Shown piece after piece: positions 14,477 to 21,568 of a stretch of DNA of 23,033 nt. The notes beneath the pieces were generated by a model. The model saw only the letters and a program-made list of their open reading frames with translations, ran no database searches and had not been told where the DNA came from. The number at the start of each line of letters is the position of its first letter. The stretch's first letter is position 1. The translations under genes and the position numbers were made by a program. The DNA comes from an uncultured Collinsella sp. (GTDB taxonomy: Bacteria; Actinomycetota; Coriobacteriia; Coriobacteriales; Coriobacteriaceae), in assembly GCA_902495545.1 (NCBI GenBank), contig CABUXM010000029.1:1-23033 (forward strand), read 5' to 3'.

Positions 14477-16125
14477 CGCTGATCACCCTCGCGCGACCAG
14501 GGAAGGCGGATACGCGGGCGTTCGGTACGCGTTGCACGGTCGGCGACCATATCGCTCCAAGGGCCGACGGCGCACCCCAGTTCCACGAGCATCTCGCGCG
14601 TAGCCTCGCGCACGCTGGTCGCAAAAGCGCTGGTCTGCCCCACTGCCTCGTCAGCGCGTCCAAACGCCATGAGCGCGGCGAGATCCTGCCCGCCATCGGC
14701 GATACGAATCTTGGAGCTCAACGCACAGGCAATCTCAAAGCGCATGGCGACGTCCTCGTCTGCCCCGCGCGCACCGAACCGGTTGAACACGGCGCTCATG
14801 CGCGTGCGCGGCACACCTACTCGACTTGCCAGTTCAATGACGCGCGACGCCGATGTCGCGGACGATACCGCCGCATCGCCAACGACCAGGCAACGGTCGC
14901 TCGCCGCCACCGCAGCCGCCACGGCGTCGCCCCAAAAGACCGAGGTATCGATAAAGACCACGTCGGATTCGCGACGCAGAACATCAAGCAGTAGCTCCAC
15001 CGGACGTGCCATGAGCTCGGCTTGCTCGGGCGCCGCGACGGGGCCCCAGAGCGTAACGCCCGGCGCCACGCGCATCGATGTGGCCACGATATCCGGCTCG
15101 GTGAGCGCGCCCGCCGCCGACGGCTCGATAAGTGCCGCCATATCGCGCGGAGCATCGACGCCTAACAAGTCGTAAAGGTTTCCAAACATCAGGTCCAGGT
15201 CGAGCACGGCGGCACGCAAGCCCAACAGCGACGATATGTGTGCCATGGTGGCAACGATCGTCGACTTGCCGCAACCGCCCGAACCCGAAATGGCGCAGAT
15301 GACCGGAGCTCGATGCTGCGGAGCGGCAGCGTCTGCCGGCGGCATCGGAGGCGGCGGGGCGGGCGTCGGCGACAGCGTCCCCGTCTCCCCCGCCGCAACC
15401 ACACGCTGCGTCCAAGCCGGCATGGCAGCTTGTTCGGTCTGCAAGGCAGGCTCGTTCTGTGCAATCTGCTCATGCTGCATCAGCGACAACTCGCCGCACC
15501 CGGCAAAGCCCTCAACTTCGTCGAGTTCATCCGCCAGATTCACGCCGTGCACGTATCCCATATCTACAGCCGGGGAGTCGCCAGCATGCTGTGCCGGCCC
15601 TCCAGCGTCATCGTATACAAGGGGGTTCCGGGGGCGCCGACCATGCTCGGCTTCCGCTTTTCCATAATCATCAACACGCGGGCCTCTTGTAGCGCGAGGC
15701 GCCCCGGGTTCCCTATCAACAAAAGCATCGGGCTCAATCGTCATGCGCCGATCGGAATCAACCGCTCCCTCGCCCGCGCGCCCGTTGCCGCATATGCTGT
15801 GCGCAGCGATGACCTCGGTCGCCCCCGCGCGAAACAGTCCCTCGATATCCGACGGATCGAGCGCTTCTATCAACACGACCACGCGACTCACGCGGCCTTC
15901 GGCCGTCAGGCGCGCAACAGTCTTGCGCACATCTTCGATATCAAACAGAGACGCCGCGATGATGGCAGCCCCGCGGCGCGACGGAAACGCCCGCGCCATG
16001 GAAATCAGCCCGTCCAGGTCACCCACGCGAAGCACCTGTGCACCCGCATCACGGCCCTCGACTTCCCGCTGCAACAGCCCGTAATCGCCGCACGCGCAGC
16101 ACGCAAGCCAGATCGCCTTCATCAC
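14473..16125 (-). CDS. tadZ: Tad pilus localisation ATPase TadZ/CpaE-like
   Basis: The 550-residue protein has two parts. The N-terminal 100 residues form a receiver-like alpha/beta domain (GAAIIAASLFDIEDVRK, VVVLIEALDP). A low-complexity linker (about 110-270, rich in Pro, Ala, Asp and Glu, including PTPAPPPPMPPADAA) follows. The C-terminal MinD/ParA-like ATPase has P-loop GSGGCGKST (281-289), AAVLDLDLMFGNLYDLLG, and VVFIDTS. TadZ proteins mark the cell pole or site for pilus assembly. The P-loop lacks the signature Lys expected before GG (Ser here). The GTG start 16125 and ATG 16122 both overlap the cpaB stop; GGAGG sits before them. The linker is unusually long. Confidence 0.82.
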   Translation of the reverse strand: MMKAIWLACCACGDYGLLQREVEGRDAGAQVLRVGDLDGLISMARAFPSRRGAAIIAASLFDIEDVRKTVARLTAEGRVSRVVVLIEALDPSDIEGLFRAGATEVIAAHSICGNGRAGEGAVDSDRRMTIEPDAFVDREPGAPRATRGPRVDDYGKAEAEHGRRPRNPLVYDDAGGPAQHAGDSPAVDMGYVHGVNLADELDEVEGFAGCGELSLMQHEQIAQNEPALQTEQAAMPAWTQRVVAAGETGTLSPTPAPPPPMPPADAAAPQHRAPVICAISGSGGCGKSTIVATMAHISSLLGLRAAVLDLDLMFGNLYDLLGVDAPRDMAALIEPSAAGALTEPDIVATSMRVAPGVTLWGPVAAPEQAELMARPVELLLDVLRRESDVVFIDTSVFWGDAVAAAVAASDRCLVVGDAAVSSATSASRVIELASRVGVPRTRMSAVFNRFGARGADEDVAMRFEIACALSSKIRIADGGQDLAALMAFGRADEAVGQTSAFATSVREATREMLVELGCAVGPWSDMVADRATRTERPRIRLPWSREGDQR

Positions 16126-16781
16126 TCGTCGCCTCCGCTCTTTTTGCCGCGCGCCGTGGCGGGAATCGTCAAGCTGACCGTTCCCTTGCCCGAGGCTCCC
16201 AGCAGTTCCTTGACGTCTTCGGGGTCAGCCGCCAGCGTCACCCATTCGATCTTGCCCTCGCGCGTGGCACCGGAATCCTCACTGGTATCGATCACGTGCG
16301 CGCCGCACAGTCGATCGGTTACGCCGTCTTTTTGCACATACACATCCACGTAGCTGCCCACGCCTGTAGCACCGCCGACCGAGTGCTCGGCATCGACCGC
16401 CACCGAAACGGCAACCTTGCCCTTAGGCACCTCGAGCTTGTGGCTCTCGGCCTTGGTGTAGACATTGCAGATCACGGCGTTTTTGGGAATACGCGAAGTC
16501 GTCACGTCGCCGCGCACCTGGCGCAGCTCGGTCGCCGCGTCACGCGGCAACAGGCTCGTCAGCCATTCCTGGGTTATGACATTGGTCTCATCGAGGGTCT
16601 CGCCCACATCGATATCGCGCGCCGCGACGCATACCTCGACGCGATCGCCACCGTACTTGGCCAAGGTCTCAGCCTGGACCCGTTCGGCTTGCGAGCGGAT
16701 CGACGAGCCGTAAACCATGCAGAGCAGAGCAGCGAGCACGCCCGCGACCAGACTGATGGCGATGCGCTTGCTCTTGTTCAC
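16122..16781 (-). CDS. cpaB: Flp pilus assembly protein CpaB/RcpC-like
   Basis: The 219-residue protein has a basic N-terminus, a hydrophobic anchor (about 7-24, RIAISLVAGVLAALLCMVYG) and a SAF-type domain (VEVCVAARDIDVGETLDETN, then SRIPKNAVICNVYT), as in CpaB/RcpC proteins, followed by a second beta-rich part (VAVSVAVDAEHSVGGATGVG, YVDVYVQKDG). It is thought to act outside the membrane in pilus assembly or pore gating. It is the first gene of the Tad operon. I set the start at GTG 16781 because AGAGGAG precedes it at good spacing; ATG 16796, five codons earlier, has no such site. The stop overlaps tadZ. Confidence 0.83.
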   Translation of the reverse strand: MNKSKRIAISLVAGVLAALLCMVYGSSIRSQAERVQAETLAKYGGDRVEVCVAARDIDVGETLDETNVITQEWLTSLLPRDAATELRQVRGDVTTSRIPKNAVICNVYTKAESHKLEVPKGKVAVSVAVDAEHSVGGATGVGSYVDVYVQKDGVTDRLCGAHVIDTSEDSGATREGKIEWVTLAADPEDVKELLGASGKGTVSLTIPATARGKKSGGDE

Positions 16782-16858
16782 GGCCGCTCCTCTCATGGCA
16801 GTGCCGGGCGAATGCCCGTACCACCATTGTCTGGGCGGTCAGAGTGCAAAGCGGCGCA

Positions 16859-16943
16859 ATCGTAATCTTGGTTTTCGATGTCAAACCAATCGCTGACCAA
16901 AAGCTGACCAGCCCGTCAAGCTCGTGGCAAGGTTTTGGTCAGC
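16859..16943 (-). promoter_or_regulatory. Tad operon promoter region with TGGTCAGC repeats
   Basis: The minus strand has TTGACA (16879-16884), a perfect -35 box, but only weak -10 candidates (GATTGC at 17 nt, TACGAT at 14 nt). Immediately upstream are two direct copies of TGGTCAGC (TGGTCAGC-TTT-TGGTCAGC, 16892-16910). A third copy in opposite orientation (16933-16943) forms an 11-bp perfect inverted repeat, GCTGACCAAAA with TTTTGGTCAGC. A poor -10 with sites just upstream of -35 suits an activator-dependent promoter. The stretch 16797-17033 holds nothing else except the rsgA terminator. Confidence 0.5.
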
Positions 16944-16981
16944 ACGTCAGCAAATTACATGTTTCGAGGCTTTTCCGCAGC

Positions 16982-17016
16982 AAAAAAGCCGCCTCCCAAA
17001 CAGTTGGAAGACGGCT
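16982..17016 (-). terminator. Terminator after rsgA
   Basis: Minus-strand AGCCGTCTTCC - 8 nt - GGGAGGCGGCT (11 bp with G-U pairs) is followed by TTTTTT. It lies 18 bases past the rsgA stop and separates rsgA from the Tad operon. Confidence 0.88.
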
Positions 17017-17033
17017 GTCATAGGAAAAATCAA

Positions 17034-18218
17034 TTACAGATGAACATCGGGATCGAGCATTTGAGCGCTCACGCGCATGGATGACGCCAGGTTTTGGAAC
17101 GTTTCCAGACGCAGGCTGTCGATCTGCCCGGCGTCCTCGGCCTCGCGAACGGCGCAACCCGGCTCATGGGTATGCGTGCAATCGCCAAACCGGCACGCGC
17201 GCGATGCCTCGACAATCTCGGGGAAAGCGCGCGCCAGACCCCGCTCGTGACCCACGAGCGGCAGGCTGCGCAGGCCCGGGGCATCGGCGATCACGCCGAC
17301 GTCGCCCGGCAGCGTCACCATCACGCGCGCGACGGTAGTGTGACGGCCCTGGTCGTCGCGTTCGCGCACACCGCCGGTCGCCAACGTATCGTGGCCCAGC
17401 AGTGCATTGAGCAGCGTCGACTTGCCGGCACCCGACTCACCCAGAATCATGGCGCAGCTCCCGGCAGGCACGCAGGCACGGACCTCGTCCAGGCCGCGGC
17501 CCTCGGCAGAGGACGTCACGATCACGCGCACGTCCGAACCCACCAGGCGGCGCACGCGGTCCAGATCGCGCTCAAGCTCCTCGGCATCGCAGCGGTCAGC
17601 TTTGGTGAGCACCACCACCGGCTCGCCATCGCAGTCGAGCGCCAACACCAGAGAGCGCGCCACGCGGTCGAGCAGCACCTCACCGGCACCGAGCGCCTGC
17701 ACGATTAGCACGCTATCCACGTTGGAGCAGAGCACCTGGCGCTCTCCGCGGGCACGGCCGCGCCAACGCTCAAAGCTCGTACGGCGCGGCAGCACGCACT
17801 CGATCACGCCCATGTCGTGCCCGGGCGCACGACGTACCGCCACGCGGTCGCCCACGGCGGGCAGCAGAACCTCATCCTCGCCACGCGACTTGGCAAACCC
17901 CACGGCATGCTCGGCGCGAAAGGTGTCGTCGGCAGTCGCCACCAGCGGAAACCCACGGTCCAGGCGTACCACGGCACCGAGCTGCATCTGCTCGGGCTCC
18001 TCGGCATGTGCGCAGAAATCATCAAAGGCAGTCTGCTGGGCTTCATCGACCGGCAGGTCATCAAACGCCGGAATGTCCTGCAGCGCATCGAGCCCCGGTA
18101 CGCTCGCCAACAACTCCTCGGCAGACACGGGCGCTTCGGTCGCGAGTTTCCGACGACGATCGCGCTTAGCCCGCGCCCCCGTCGTCTTTTTCTTCGCTTT
18201 AGCCTTAGCCTTAGCCAC
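17034..18218 (-). CDS. rsgA: Ribosome small subunit-dependent GTPase RsgA
   Basis: RsgA is a circularly permuted GTPase that checks maturation of the 30S decoding centre. The motif order is permuted: G4 (LTKADRC) comes first, then G1 (GESGAGKST, 260-268), then G3 (DAPGL). The zinc knuckle C-x4-C-x-H-x5-C reads CRFGDCTHTHEPGC near the C-terminus. An OB-fold domain (GAVVRLDRGFPLV, AVGDRVAVR) precedes the GTPase. At 394 residues it is longer than usual because of an N-terminal Lys/Ala tail (KAKAKAKKK) encoded by six-base repeats. GTG 18218 is chosen because GGGAGG lies 5 bases upstream; the frame stays open to 18302 through the terminator DNA. Confidence 0.95.
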   Translation of the reverse strand: MAKAKAKAKKKTTGARAKRDRRRKLATEAPVSAEELLASVPGLDALQDIPAFDDLPVDEAQQTAFDDFCAHAEEPEQMQLGAVVRLDRGFPLVATADDTFRAEHAVGFAKSRGEDEVLLPAVGDRVAVRRAPGHDMGVIECVLPRRTSFERWRGRARGERQVLCSNVDSVLIVQALGAGEVLLDRVARSLVLALDCDGEPVVVLTKADRCDAEELERDLDRVRRLVGSDVRVIVTSSAEGRGLDEVRACVPAGSCAMILGESGAGKSTLLNALLGHDTLATGGVRERDDQGRHTTVARVMVTLPGDVGVIADAPGLRSLPLVGHERGLARAFPEIVEASRACRFGDCTHTHEPGCAVREAEDAGQIDSLRLETFQNLASSMRVSAQMLDPDVHL

Positions 18219-18256
18219 AAACGCCTCCCAGCAGCCAAAATCACAACTGAGCAGGT

Positions 18257-18286
18257 ATTTTAAATCAAAAAGAGCTGGCCGGGCAA
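18257..18286 (-). promoter_or_regulatory. Candidate rsgA promoter overlapping the ATPase terminator
   Basis: On the minus strand TAAAAT (18257-18262) matches a -10 box in five of six positions. TTGCCC (18281-18286) lies 18 bases upstream and falls within the loop and 3' arm of the ATPase terminator. The leader before the GTG would be about 30 bases. Confidence 0.35.
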
Positions 18287-18300
18287 AGCCCGACCAGCTC
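18267..18300 (-). terminator. Terminator after the calcium ATPase
   Basis: GAGCTGGTCGGGC - 3 nt - GCCCGGCCAGCTC forms a 13-bp stem (one G-U type pair) followed by TTTTT. It lies about 145 bases past the ATPase stop. Confidence 0.9.
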
Positions 18301-18363
18301 ACATACTTTCCCTCAGCTCATGGTCCCGAGAGGTTGTCCGAAGGCCCGACCGCCGAGAGGGGT

Positions 18364-18413
18364 TTCTTCTGAGCGATCCCGCAGCGCGAAGCGCGAGGAC
18401 CAGCGAAGAAGAA
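18364..18413 (-). other. Structured 3' untranslated stretch
   Basis: The ATPase 3' untranslated region (18301-18444) contains TTCTTCT (18364-18370) opposite AGAAGAA (18407-18413), enclosing GCGC-GAA-GCGC (18384-18394). It could fold into a nested hairpin between the gene and the terminator. It may stabilise the mRNA 3' end or be a dispersed repeat; no gene is seen here. Confidence 0.35.
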
Positions 18414-18444
18414 AACACGCAGGGGCGGGCCCGGACAGGTTAAC

Positions 18445-21126
18445 TTACTCCTTCTCGACCGCGCGCATGATCGCCTTGTAGATCTCCATCAGCGGGATGA
18501 TCAGGAAGGCCAGGCCCAGCGCGGCAAGAACGCCCTTGAGCTCAAGCGTCACAGGACCAAAGAACATCTCGGCAAGCGTCGGCTGCACGGTCACGATCAC
18601 CGTCAGCACCAGTGCCAGCGCGGCGGAAGCCCACAGCCACTTGTTCTGCTTCTTCATGGTGAACAGCGACGCACGACGGCTGCGCATATTGAAGCAGTGG
18701 AAAATCTCGACCATGTTGAGCGTGATGAACGCCATCATCACGCCTTCCTCGTCGGCATTGCCGGCGATCATATCGGCGATGTGGATGTAGCCCATGTCAA
18801 AGTACACGCCCACAAAGAAACTCGCCAGCACCAGCACGGTGATGATTAGGCCCTGGACCACGCAGTCCAGACCCATATGTCCGGCAAAGACGCCGTCCTT
18901 GGCGTTGCGCGGCTTGCGCTTCATGATGTCGCCCTCGGCATCCTCCATGCCCAGCGCGAGCGCGGGGAAACAGTCGGTGACCAGGTTCACCCACAGCAGC
19001 TGCACCGGCTGGAAGATGGTAAAGCCGATGAGCGTGGCGATAAACACCGAGAAGACCTCGGCAAGGTTGGCCGAAAGCAGGAACTGGATGACCTTGCGGA
19101 TGTTGTCGTAGATGCGACGGCCCTCTTCGCAGGCACCGATGATGGTGGCGAAGTTGTCGTCGGCAAGCACCATGTCGGCGACGTTCTTGGTGACATCGGT
19201 ACCGGTGATGCCCATGCCCACGCCGATGTCGGCGCGCTTGATGGACGGGGCGTCGTTGACGCCGTCGCCCGTCATGGCCACGATCTGGTCGCGCGACTTC
19301 CAAGCCTCGACGATGCGGGTCTTGTGCTCGGGCTGGACGCGGGCGTACACGCCGTAGTCCTCGATGTGCGCGTCGAGCTCCTCTTCGCTCATGCGATCGA
19401 GGTCGGCACCGGTGATGGCCTGGCTGCGATCGGTGACGATGCCCAGCTGCTTGGCAATGGCCACGGCGGTGTCGATATGGTCGCCCGTAATCATGACGGT
19501 GCGGATACCGGCGTCGTGCGCCTCGCGGATGGCGTCGGCGACCTCGGGGCGGACCGGGTCAATCATGCCGGACAGGCCACAGAAGACCAGGTCATGCTCG
19601 AGCGCGGCGGGGCTGCAGTCGCTCGGGACCTCGGTGTAGGTGCGGCTTGCCAGCGCCAGCACGCGCAGGGCCTCGTCGGCCATGGCCTTGTTGGCGGTCA
19701 CGAGCTCGGCACGACGTTCCTCGGTCAGGGGGACGACCTTGTCGCCGTCGTAGATATGGGTGCACAGGCCGATCACCACGTCGGGCGCGCCCTTGGTGTA
19801 CTGCTCGTACTCGCCGTCCAGGGTCTCGACGACCACGGACATCATCTTGCGGCCCGAGTCAAACGGGGCCTCGCCCACGCGCGGGTGCTCGGCAGTCAGG
19901 CCGGTGAGGCCCGCCTTGCCGGCGTCGTTGACGAGCGCGCACTCGGTCGGCTCGCCCACGGCCTCGCCCAGCTCCTCGTCCCACTGGGCATCGGAGCACA
20001 GAGCCATGCCGGCCAGGAACTTCTCCTTAGGCGCGGCGAGCTCGTGCTTGACGACGGTCATCTTGTTTTGGGTAAGGGTGCCGGTCTTGTCGGAGCAGAT
20101 GGTCTGCGTGCAGCCGAGGGTCTCGACGGCAGAGAGCTTGCGGATAATTGCCTGGCGCTTGGCCATCTTGGTCACGCCGAGCGACAGCACGATGGTCACG
20201 ACGGCGACCAGACCCTCGGGGATGGCAGCGACGGCGAGCGAGACGGCGACCATAAAGGTATCGAGCAGGGCGGTCGGGTCGGTAAGAACGTTGCCCACGC
20301 CGTGGCGGATGATATCAACGCCAAAGATGACGACGCAGATGACGATAACCATGATGGTGAGAATGCGGCTGAGCTCGGCAAGCTTCACCTGCAGCGGCGT
20401 GAGCTCTTCCTTGGCCTCGGCCAGGGCGCCGGCGATCTTGCCCATCTCGGTGTTCATGCCGGTGCCGACCACGACGGCGCGGCCGCGGCCGTATACCACG
20501 GTGGAACCCATGTAGCACATGTTCTTGCGGTCGCCGAGCGGCACGTCATCGGTGCCCGCGGCAAGCTCAATCACGTCGGCGTGCTTCTCTACGGGCACCG
20601 ACTCGCCGGTGAGTGCGGCCTCTTCGATCTTCATCGTGGCGCTCTCGAGCACACGGCAGTCGGCCGGGACGGAGTCGCCCGCCTCGAGCATGATCACGTC
20701 ACCGGGCACGAGCTCGGCGCTCGGCAGGTGCACGAGTTTGCCGTCGCGCAGCACCTTGGACTGCGCCGCGCTCATCTCCTGCAGAGCCTCGAGAGCCTCC
20801 TCGCTTTTAGCCTCTTGGACCACGCCCAGCACCGAGTTGACGATAACGACGAACATGATGATGAAGACATCGGCAAAGTCGGGCTCGCCCTTGACCATGC
20901 CCGTGAGTGCACTGATGACGGCGGCAACGATCAGCATGATGACCATGGGGTCGGCCATCTGCTCAAAGAAGCGCTTCCACAACGGCGTCTTCTCTGCTTC
21001 CTCGAGCTTGTTAGGGCCTGTCTTGGCGAGGCGCGACGACGCCTCGCCGGTGCTCAGGCCGAGGTTCTCATCGACACCCTGGTCGCTGAGCACCTCCGCC
21101 GCGGCGGACAGGTATTCCTTTTGCAT
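18445..21126 (-). CDS. P-type calcium-transporting ATPase (type IIA-like)
   Basis: The 893-residue pump uses ATP to export Ca2+ from the cytoplasm. Domains in order: N-terminal cation-ATPase region, M1-M2, actuator with TGES (173-176), M3-M4 with the ligand loop AAIPEGL, phosphorylation site DKTGT (Asp346), nucleotide-binding domain with KGAPD, hinge TGDGVNDAP, then M5-M10. M5 has SANLAEVF and M6 NLVTDCFPALALG, keeping Asn/Glu and Asn/Thr/Asp as in SERCA; M8 has NMVEIFHCF. Both calcium sites therefore look intact, unlike plasma-membrane types with one site. Length is normal. AGGAGG lies 9 bases before ATG but is buried in a leader hairpin. Monocistronic, with its own terminator. Confidence 0.93.
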   Translation of the reverse strand: MQKEYLSAAAEVLSDQGVDENLGLSTGEASSRLAKTGPNKLEEAEKTPLWKRFFEQMADPMVIMLIVAAVISALTGMVKGEPDFADVFIIMFVVIVNSVLGVVQEAKSEEALEALQEMSAAQSKVLRDGKLVHLPSAELVPGDVIMLEAGDSVPADCRVLESATMKIEEAALTGESVPVEKHADVIELAAGTDDVPLGDRKNMCYMGSTVVYGRGRAVVVGTGMNTEMGKIAGALAEAKEELTPLQVKLAELSRILTIMVIVICVVIFGVDIIRHGVGNVLTDPTALLDTFMVAVSLAVAAIPEGLVAVVTIVLSLGVTKMAKRQAIIRKLSAVETLGCTQTICSDKTGTLTQNKMTVVKHELAAPKEKFLAGMALCSDAQWDEELGEAVGEPTECALVNDAGKAGLTGLTAEHPRVGEAPFDSGRKMMSVVVETLDGEYEQYTKGAPDVVIGLCTHIYDGDKVVPLTEERRAELVTANKAMADEALRVLALASRTYTEVPSDCSPAALEHDLVFCGLSGMIDPVRPEVADAIREAHDAGIRTVMITGDHIDTAVAIAKQLGIVTDRSQAITGADLDRMSEEELDAHIEDYGVYARVQPEHKTRIVEAWKSRDQIVAMTGDGVNDAPSIKRADIGVGMGITGTDVTKNVADMVLADDNFATIIGACEEGRRIYDNIRKVIQFLLSANLAEVFSVFIATLIGFTIFQPVQLLWVNLVTDCFPALALGMEDAEGDIMKRKPRNAKDGVFAGHMGLDCVVQGLIITVLVLASFFVGVYFDMGYIHIADMIAGNADEEGVMMAFITLNMVEIFHCFNMRSRRASLFTMKKQNKWLWASAALALVLTVIVTVQPTLAEMFFGPVTLELKGVLAALGLAFLIIPLMEIYKAIMRAVEKE

Positions 21127-21130
21127 ATAG

Positions 21131-21236
21131 AGTCCCCTCCTGGGATTCGGGCCACTCAGCAGATTGATGCCCGATCATAATTCCCAGGAGAAGGGCAAGG
21201 GCTCATCAAGGCTGCCGTGCTGAGCGGCAGTTGATA
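21131..21236 (-). promoter_or_regulatory. Structured leader RNA of the calcium ATPase gene
   Basis: Transcribed leftward. Hairpin 1 (21235-21205): AUCAA-CUGCCG stem, loop CUCAGCA, CGGCAG-CC-UUGAU. Hairpin 2 (21190-21137): CUCCUGGGA and CGGGC arms around a 16-nt loop, pairing with GCCCG and UCCCAGGAG. The 3' arm of hairpin 2 contains AGGAG, the ribosome-binding site, 10 bases before ATG. Loop 2 contains UGCUGAG, the perfect complement of loop 1, so a 7-bp kissing interaction is possible. A competing pairing of UUGAU-GA-GCCC (21209-21199) with GGGC-AUCAA (21172-21164) would open both hairpins. It does not show the yybP-ykoY or M-box signatures I know. Confidence 0.6.
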
Positions 21237-21244
21237 GTGGAGCT

Positions 21245-21274
21245 ATGGTACCCCAAAGCGGCGCGTCTAGCCAA
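21245..21274 (-). promoter_or_regulatory. Candidate promoter of the calcium ATPase gene
   Basis: On the minus strand TTGGCT (21269-21274), an 18-nt spacer and TACCAT (21245-21250) each match consensus in four of six positions. Start would fall just upstream of hairpin 1, so the whole leader would be transcribed. Confidence 0.4.
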
Positions 21275-21332
21275 AACATTCCAATTGGAAACACGGCTCG
21301 AGTGCAACGGTGCAGACCGTGTGATGCTCAAT

Positions 21333-21417
21333 GTTGGTAAAACGTTTTTTCTTCGGCACTTCGTCAAACTGAAATATCGCCCAGATAGCAGCGGTAAGAG
21401 CAGTTGGTAAAATTTTT
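21333..21417. repeat. Two direct repeats of GTTGGTAAAA between the divergent ATPase and pyk promoters
   Basis: GTTGGTAAAA occurs at 21333-21342 and 21403-21412, each followed within two bases by a T run, exactly 70 bp apart. They lie in a 440-bp gene-free stretch (21127-21568) holding the ATPase leader and the pyk promoter. The short open frame across this stretch has no ribosome-binding site and is not called. Function is unknown; a regulator site is possible. Confidence 0.5.
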
Positions 21418-21499
21418 GCATATACCGTTTTTCTCGCAAAAAATGAACTTCCATTTCAGCATACGGTCGATTTTTTGGGGTATTCGGTCGCCATTTCGT

Positions 21500-21505
21500 T
21501 ATAAT
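21500..21505 (+). promoter_or_regulatory. pyk: -10 box of the pyk promoter
   Basis: A perfect TATAAT lies 63 bases before the pyk ATG. The best -35 candidate is TTGGGG at 19 nt spacing, which is weak. The upstream sequence 21410-21480 is AT-rich, with T runs. Confidence 0.6.
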
Positions 21506-21568
21506 CATCTCAGTTTTATTTCTTATGGTTTATCTATCAGCGCAAGACGATGTCAGATGGAGGTCTGA

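Noticed and set aside
18877..21180. A 767-codon plus-strand open frame across the calcium ATPase gene
   Set aside because: It is antisense to a clear P-type ATPase and its product is a low-complexity His/Asp/Gly/Val-rich shadow produced by codon bias. There is no ribosome-binding site.
21206..21508. A 100-codon minus-strand frame in the ATPase-pyk gap
   Set aside because: It crosses the pyk -10 box and ATPase promoter, has no ribosome-binding site and resembles no protein I know.
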